Shown: positions 1 to 5,300 of the stretch, piece after piece
Numbering within the stretch: the first letter of the stretch is position 1
How the letters are laid out: the number at the start of each line of letters is the position of its first letter
Assembly: GCA_020057765.1 (NCBI GenBank)
Contig: JAGVFE010000019.1
Coordinates: 1-8,902, forward strand
Direction: 5' to 3'
DNA length: 8,902 bases
DNA from: Candidatus Woesebacteria bacterium
GTDB taxonomy: Bacteria; Patescibacteriota; Microgenomatia; UBA10105; UBA927
Notes under the pieces: model-generated
Seen by the model: the letters and a program-made list of their open reading frames with translations, nothing else
What the model was told of the DNA's origin: nothing
Databases searched by the model: none
Made by a program: the position numbers and the translations under genes

Positions 1-303
1 AGACAAGCATCCTTCGAGTTTATTATCCCGTTCCGGTACGCCATCGGTAACGTCTTTGGAGCGTCGTATGATTTCGGGATTGACAAAAACCCGGATTGGG
101 GAATTCTCGGTTGGTCGGCTGATGAATATGCGGTAGCTTTCTCCTATTTGCGGTGCGGCAAGGCCGACACCTTTTGGATTGGTGGTAGCCAAAAGGGTGT
201 CGGTCATTTCTTTGACGAGCTTGGCCAGCCGTTTATCAAAAAAATCCACGGTCTGGGCGGGGGTCGAAAGGACTGGGTTGGGGACTTTAACAATGGGTTT
301 CAT
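1..303 (-). CDS. def: Peptide deformylase, N-terminal 101 residues (cut by window edge)
   Basis: Removes the formyl group from the N-terminal formyl-methionine of new proteins; a cytosolic metal-dependent hydrolase. The reverse strand reads MKPIVKVPNPVLSTPA, followed by motif 1 of the family, GVGLAAPQIG (residues 45-54), and motif 2, EGCLS (97-101), whose Cys99 is a metal ligand. The third motif, HEXXH, must lie beyond position 1, so completeness cannot be judged. The ATG at 303-301 overlaps the stop codon of the upstream Wzy-like gene (ATGA) and has an AAAGGA Shine-Dalgarno seven bases before it, so it is probably translated by coupling within one transcript. The spacing and order of the visible motifs are normal for the family. 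Identification rests on two diagnostic motifs in the right order and is secure. Confidence 0.95.
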   Translation of the reverse strand, partial: MKPIVKVPNPVLSTPAQTVDFFDKRLAKLVKEMTDTLLATTNPKGVGLAAPQIGESYRIFISRPTENSPIRVFVNPEIIRRSKDVTDGVPERDNKLEGCLS

Positions 304-2330
304 TGCTTGATCCTTTCAATAAAGTCTTTATCTCCTGGGTCGACTTTCGTCAGATAGTTTTGCAAAATCTCGCGGGCTTTTTGCGGTTGTTTGGTTTCTG
401 TATAAAATACCCACAGGGCGTAGTAGGCATCCCGATAGTTGGCTTTGAGCGAAATAGTTTTTTCCAACAATTCAATGGATTTTTTATTGTCTTCTTGTCG
501 TCCATATAAAATTGCCAGGTTATAGAAAACTTTCGGGTCAGTCGGAGCCAACGATCCGGCTTTCTCCAGCGCCTCAATGGCTGCTTTGTTCCACTGGGGA
601 TCAAGATTGGAGTAGGAATAGAAAATCTTCGTTCTCGTTTTCCAAAAGTTAACATTTTGGGGACTTGTTGCCAGCGCTTTATCATTTTCTGTCAAACTTT
701 GGCGCAGGAGCTCGTCGGTCTGGGCCAGGCCAGCCAGGGCTGCGGCATATTCGTCATGGTAGAGTGGTTCGATTGGATTGAGATCAACAGCTTTTTTTAA
801 CAACGGAATTGCACTGGAAAATTCACCTGCATGGCTAAAGCGGTAGCCGGAAGCAAATTGGGTGTCGGCGTACCAATGGATGGCAAGCAACGCAAGGAGC
901 AGGAGTTGTGATAGAAAAATAGGAAACACGGGGAATTTTATTGTACGGCGTATCATTTTTGGCTTATCGCTTATCACAAAGATCATTGCCGGAAAAAGAA
1001 AGAGAAAAAGGTTTGTCACCACGACGGAAAAGCCAAAAAAATTGGTGACCAAAATCGAAACCCAACCTGCAAACAGCGCGAGGCAAATTTGAAATTTGAA
1101 AATTGAAAATTTGAGAAACCATATGATAAAAGCTCCTATAAATAATAGATAACTCCCCAGTCCCAGCAGCCCCGTGGTAGCCAGATAATTGAGATACTCA
1201 TTGTGCGCTTTGTTGTAGAGGAAGTCCCATTCACTCGTGAGATTATGCTCAACGGGTCTATAGCGGAAAAACGCAAACGCGAACGTCTCGGTACCTGTGC
1301 CAATAAGTTTTGCCTTCGTCGAGCTTTGCCAGGCATTGATGGCCGCCTGCCAAACGTATTTTCGGATTTTACCTGACTCGGTGCCGCCGTATTCGAGGAG
1401 CGTTCCCTGAATTTGTGAAGGAGTTGTTTGTTGTTTGTTGTTTGTTGTTTGTTGATCAAAGCGGTTTTTCCAGCTTTCCAAAGTCATCCAACGGTCGATA
1501 GCTTCAACGTGCGTGCCGTTGAAAAATATCACGAGTAAGAATGCAGAATGGAGAATGACGAATGCCAGAAAAGGTCTCACCTTTTCAGGCCAAAGGTGAG
1601 ACCTTAACACCAAGGCCCAAAAAATAGCGTCGGCGACGGCAAAACCAAAAAGGCCGGATCGAGAGCGGGTAAAAAGCAGGACGATGAATAAAAGCGTTGC
1701 AATTGCACCCCCGATAAAACTTTGAACTTTGAACTTTGAACTTTGAACTTGTAGCATAAGCGCCCATGTCAAAGGCGCTAATGCTACCAGGTATGCCGCC
1801 AGCCAGTTGGGCTGGCCCAATGTCGAAAACACACGGTTCTGGACATCCTGGACCCAGAGGTGCTTGTCTACTCCAAGCCGCTCGGCGACGCCGAAGACGG
1901 CGACGACTGTTCCGGTGCCTAGAGCGACCTTGATCAAATTTGTCAAATAAGTCAAATTAGTCCAATTTGAGATAAACGCGTAGAAAAGGAGCACGTAGGA
2001 AATTATCGACAGCATTCCGCCGTTGAATCGCGAGTAGTACCCAAACCAGGAAACATGGGGGTCAATGGAAAAAAGGGAACTAAGCAATTGGGAACCAAGA
2101 AATAAGAGAATTGGAATATCCAAGGGTGTCCGAGAAATTCGGATTTCCCGTTGGGCGATCATCTTGATGATCCATGCGCCAACGATAATGACCGTCAGCG
2201 CATAGACGGCCATCATTTTGTTGTACTCAAAGAGCTCGTAATTCCATGGGGTCAAAAGCAGGGGAACCACGCCAAAAAGCGCGGCAAAGCCAATAGTGAT
2301 GATGCGGTGACAAACTGAAGAAATATTCAT
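300..2330 (-). CDS. O-antigen ligase/polymerase-like membrane protein with C-terminal TPR domain
   Basis: Probable integral membrane enzyme of the Wzy/WaaL superfamily (Wzy_C, PF04932), which polymerises or transfers lipid-linked surface glycans. The 676 residues hold about ten or more hydrophobic segments (for example 10-29, 38-58, 72-88, 206-220, 387-405, 430-455, 469-486). Family-like motifs are FSTLGQPNWLAAY (168-180), TRSRSGLFGF (221-230) and, after a large polar loop (about 271-375), NKAHNEYLNYLATTGLLG (373-390) with His376. Residues 496-660 form four to five TPR-like helical pairs, a fusion seen in many such proteins that probably serves as a protein-binding part. The gene carries several short tandem repeats and a perfect inverted repeat (listed separately) without losing frame; one encodes QQTTNNKQQTT (293-303) in the large loop. 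The ATG start sits seven bases after an extended -10 element and has no Shine-Dalgarno. The stop overlaps def. Ligase versus polymerase cannot be told from sequence. Confidence 0.88.
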   Translation of the reverse strand: MNISSVCHRIITIGFAALFGVVPLLLTPWNYELFEYNKMMAVYALTVIIVGAWIIKMIAQREIRISRTPLDIPILLFLGSQLLSSLFSIDPHVSWFGYYSRFNGGMLSIISYVLLFYAFISNWTNLTYLTNLIKVALGTGTVVAVFGVAERLGVDKHLWVQDVQNRVFSTLGQPNWLAAYLVALAPLTWALMLQVQSSKFKVQSFIGGAIATLLFIVLLFTRSRSGLFGFAVADAIFWALVLRSHLWPEKVRPFLAFVILHSAFLLVIFFNGTHVEAIDRWMTLESWKNRFDQQTTNNKQQTTPSQIQGTLLEYGGTESGKIRKYVWQAAINAWQSSTKAKLIGTGTETFAFAFFRYRPVEHNLTSEWDFLYNKAHNEYLNYLATTGLLGLGSYLLFIGAFIIWFLKFSIFKFQICLALFAGWVSILVTNFFGFSVVVTNLFLFLFPAMIFVISDKPKMIRRTIKFPVFPIFLSQLLLLALLAIHWYADTQFASGYRFSHAGEFSSAIPLLKKAVDLNPIEPLYHDEYAAALAGLAQTDELLRQSLTENDKALATSPQNVNFWKTRTKIFYSYSNLDPQWNKAAIEALEKAGSLAPTDPKVFYNLAILYGRQEDNKKSIELLEKTISLKANYRDAYYALWVFYTETKQPQKAREILQNYLTKVDPGDKDFIERIKQ
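311..316 (-). promoter_or_regulatory. Shine-Dalgarno of def inside the upstream gene
   Basis: The reverse strand reads AAAGGA with seven bases before the ATG at 303. It lies within the last codons of the Wzy-like gene. It supports the chosen def start, and it contrasts with the two genes starting at 2330 and 2391, which have no such site. Confidence 0.6.
1091..1112. repeat. Degenerate heptamer/octamer tandem tract
   Basis: On the plus strand three units GAAATTT, GAAAATT and GAAAATTT follow one another. In the Wzy-like gene they encode part of the hydrophobic-basic stretch FLKFSIFKFQ (about residues 405-414). It is short and AT-rich, so chance is possible; it is listed because clearer heptamer tracts lie in the same gene. 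Confidence 0.45.
1423..1454. repeat. Perfect heptamer tandem repeat (GTTGTTT)4 inside the Wzy-like gene
   Basis: Four exact copies of GTTGTTT plus a partial GTTG. On the coding strand this is (AAACAAC)n and encodes QQTTNNKQQTT, residues 293-303, in the large polar loop before the NKAHNEYL motif. The encoded peptide is low-complexity and looks like an insertion tolerated in a loop. A gain or loss of one unit would shift the frame; three units would add or remove seven codons. Confidence 0.9.
1538..1565. repeat. Heptamer-period tract of AGAATGN units
   Basis: Four units in a row: AGAATGC, AGAATGG, AGAATGA and CGAATGC. They lie within the Wzy-like coding sequence (about residues 257-266, a hydrophobic segment) and end six bases before the inverted repeat at 1571. 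The unit differs from the other heptamers in this gene, but the period is the same. Confidence 0.7.
1571..1605. repeat. Perfect 14-bp inverted repeat with 7-base loop
   Basis: The left arm AAGGTCTCACCTTT (1571-1584) and right arm AAAGGTGAGACCTT (1592-1605) are exact reverse complements around the loop TCAGGCC. Each arm is itself a 13-base palindrome: AAGGT-CTC-ACCTT and AAGGT-GAG-ACCTT. It is inside the Wzy-like gene (about residues 242-253, LRSHLWPEKVRP) and has no T-run after it, so it is not a normal terminator. Similar AAGGTNNNACCTT palindromes are, from memory, common dispersed elements in CPR genomes; that link is not verified here. Confidence 0.85.
1718..1750. repeat. Perfect heptamer tandem repeat (AACTTTG)4 inside the Wzy-like gene
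   Basis: Four exact copies of AACTTTG plus a partial AACTT. On the coding strand the tract encodes VQSSKFKVQSF (about residues 195-205), a polar link between two hydrophobic segments of the Wzy-like protein. As at 1423-1454, the period is seven, so copy-number change by slippage would break the frame unless three units change together. Confidence 0.9.
1934..1969. repeat. Nonamer tandem repeat (TCAAATTTG-like, four units)
   Basis: Units TCAAATTTG, TCAAATAAG, TCAAATTAG and TCCAATTTG follow one another exactly. On the coding strand they give the repeated tripeptides WTN-LTY-LTN-LIK (about residues 123-134). Unlike the heptamers this period keeps the frame, so changes in copy number would only lengthen or shorten a loop by three residues per unit. 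Confidence 0.8.
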
Positions 2331-2337
2331 TTTGCAA

Positions 2338-2346
2338 AGTATATCA
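2338..2346 (-). promoter_or_regulatory. Extended -10 promoter of the Wzy-like gene, predicting a leaderless mRNA
   Basis: On the reverse strand TG-A-TATACT fits an extended -10 element (five of six -10 positions plus the upstream TG). Seven bases separate it from the ATG at 2330, so transcription would start at or next to the start codon. No good -35 box is seen at the usual distance, which is tolerated by extended -10 promoters. The lack of a Shine-Dalgarno fits a leaderless message. Confidence 0.5.
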
Positions 2347-2350
2347 TGTA

Positions 2351-2379
2351 TTGAAAACGCGTCCGATATCTCTTAACAT
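2351..2379 (+). promoter_or_regulatory. Promoter of the giant secreted-protein gene
   Basis: TTGAAA (2351-2356) and TAACAT (2374-2379) are separated by 17 bases and match the sigma-70 type -35 and -10 boxes at five and four of six positions. The predicted transcription start is near 2386, only a few bases before the ATG at 2391, and no Shine-Dalgarno is present. The whole divergent gap is only 60 bases, so both promoters are back to back and could be influenced by one regulator. Confidence 0.45.
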
Positions 2380-2390
2380 GAATACAAGCC

Positions 2391-5300
2391 ATGAAACGAT
2401 TGGTGCCTTTTTTCATTAGTCTATTTATTTACTTAACGCTTGTATTGCCCTCGTTTGTGTTAGCACAAAAAAATTCTGTTGCCCAAAATCCCGATATTAA
2501 CATCAGTCTTCGCGGATTGACGCCTACGGAAGGAACCAAAGGGCTTATCGATTTTGATCACCCTTTGGATTCTAAAGCTCCTCAGTTGACCACGCTTCTT
2601 GAAGGGAATGCAACCCCGGCGGTAAAAAGTCTGTATCAACTTCATGAATGGGATTCGGCAGCCAATAAAGCAAGTAGTGCGCTAATAGCAACGCCCATTG
2701 ATGTCCCGCCTGGTGGTTATGCGCCAGTTGTGGGATTTCAAACGAGCAAAGGCCAAGCTGTATTGGTTCCCCAATCTGGATATGATATTGGTGGCGGGTA
2801 CCAAGTTGTGGTGCTCTACGCGACGGATAATTCTATAACTCTCAAATACACCCCAGATGATAATGTTGTCGTGGGATATGCCGTTCAGTTGGATAACATA
2901 CGGGTCGATCCGCAGTTGCTTTCTCTCTATCAACAAGCAAATGCCGCCGGCAGAACCAAATTGCCTGCATTGCCGGGCGGCTATAAAATCGGTGTTGCCG
3001 CCGGCGACGAACTTCGCGTGGCGGTACGGGATACCGGAGCCTTTATGGATCCGCGATGGAGAGCAGATTGGTGGAATAAAGTGCCGCAGCAACCGGTTTC
3101 AAATCTCGATCCTACGCTGGTATCCGTAGATTCCGGGCAAAAAAACGTACCGCCCTCCCGTACCGAACCGGTGAAGAATTTGCAGGATGAATATACCGCC
3201 GCCTGCTGGCGGGAGGAGTATGTGGGTACAATCAGAGAAAACGGTGCGCCCTTCTACCGTACGTTTGATGGGAAACTTCAATACGAAATGCGTGCCGACG
3301 GAAACTTTAATTGGAATGGTGCTACCGGTAAATTCGGCGGATATTGCGGGGTAACCAAAAGCGATCCGATTTTGCTCCGGGAAACAGCACCATACGGGCT
3401 TAAAGAAACACCGCAGTGTAAAAAAGTCGAGTGGATGGGAGAGATACAGCTCAACTACGATAACCCGGCTGCCCAATCCGGCATGCCCATAGCCGTACCG
3501 TTTGCCCAGGAAATAGCCAATCAGCTGGAAGGCGATTGGAGCGCGCCTTTTGTCTCCGAAAATGAGATGGAGGCCAAAGCTAAGTTAGCGTTGGAGGCGG
3601 AAACCTCAGGAACGCAAAATTCTGCCCGTGCCAAAGCCATATCAGAAATCCAGCGCCGTGAAGGGGTGCTCAAAAAAATACTTTCTTCCCAAAAACAGGA
3701 CGAGATGAAATGCGACCTGGTTGAATACGTGCAGTTTAAAGGGAGTGCGTCCATTTACAGCGGCTTTACCATTTACGGAAGGAGTATCAGTTCCGTCGTA
3801 TGCCCTCCCAATGTGACCAAACCTAAAACATTTACCGATAGCGAGCGATCAGACTGGGAAAAACAGTGGGGGAAAATATGGAGCAAGCTTCCGCTCGTTC
3901 CCAACGAAACATCGACAGGAGATTGGATGTTTTCCGTCTGCGATGACCGGATCTATCATAATACCACGAAAGTCAAAGAAGTCATGCGTATGGGTCTGGC
4001 GGTTAACGCACTTTGGCAGGCTCTCACGCCATATGCAGAACAGGAAAAGTTATACAAAAACGGATACGAAGATTTGCGCAGACCCTTAAAATCCAAATTA
4101 TTATTAGGATTTACTCCGAAAGGCAGGACGACTCCCCCTGCCCAGCTTTCACCTCCGGCTCCAAGCTACCTGGCAAATAAGACGATGACGGAGTTAGCCA
4201 AAACAGCAGATAAAGACCCCCAGTGTAAAGCCAAAGAAACCCCGCGTCCTGATTATGACAACGGCCGGTGTATGCACTTTGTTCCGACGGGTCAGTATGA
4301 CGACAACACGCTGAATACCAATGTGGCGCGGATGAAAGATTTGGGCGTCACCTGGACGCTGGCTCTTTATGATGATGAAAATGTACTCAAGCGCGCTGCC
4401 AAAGCGTTTGACGATGCAGGGATTATGGCAGTATGGCGGAAAAATTTGCAGGTCGATAAAGCTCCTGCAGGGTACGATTGGGTCCGTGACATCAGAATCA
4501 TGAAACAATATGGAAATGACGATGTCAATAAAAACGGACCGCTTATTCAGCTGTATAACGAGCCGGGAGATGACCGTGAATGGAGCAATGGATCGCCGAA
4601 TTTTAATGTTTATCTAAATAATTTTACTGCTATGTCCCAGCGTATCATGGCAGCAGGAGGCCGAGTGGGGATACAACTGCAGGACACCGGCGAGTTGGTT
4701 GCCCTCATTGACAAGATACAAGCCGACTCCTCCATCAACCAAAAAGACTACTGGAACAACATCTTTTTTATCCCGCATTTGTATGCCAACGGCAATCCGG
4801 TTGGTTGGACCAAGGATGAAATCGGGCAATTGGGCTTCCGTCCGTATGCGGAAGTATTTGCCCGCGAGATAGGATTTGTGCCGCCCATGATTGTGGGCGA
4901 AGGCGGGCCGGAAATAAAAGAACACGCCAATGACAATCCGAAGTTTACCCAAGACATGCATGCTCAGTATGTGGCGAATGTCTACAATCAGTTTGCGACG
5001 GGAAAGATGGTTGATGGTAGGCCGCTGCCGGATTACTTAATGGCTTTTTGCAACTGGATAGTGGACGCGGCAGGGGATACGCGGTTCCAAAATTACGCTT
5101 GGTACAACAACCTGACCGTTGCAGGAGATTTGACAAAAACGATTAATGCGGTCAAGTCTCTCCCGCAGACGCAACGGCAGTTTTCGTGTGATAAGCCTTC
5201 TTCTGTTGTTCCGCAGGGCAAAGGGATTGTATTAAGAAATTTTTTAGATAAAGTATTATCGTTGTTCCGCACCAATGCGCAGATTTTTGCTCAGACAATT

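Noticed and set aside
862..1092. Plus-strand 76-codon frame rich in Arg/Lys
   Set aside because: Antisense to membrane and TPR-coding sequence of the Wzy-like gene; no start signal or motif.
1571..1605. Rho-independent terminator
   Set aside because: The hairpin is strong but lies in the middle of an open reading frame and has no T-run on either strand.
1091..1969. CRISPR-like array
   Set aside because: Repeat units are 7-9 bases, contiguous, without spacers of constant length, and lie in an intact gene.
2391..3100. M23-type peptidase domain at the N-terminus of the giant protein
   Set aside because: The beta-rich pattern is suggestive, but no HxxxD or HxH zinc-ligand motif is present.
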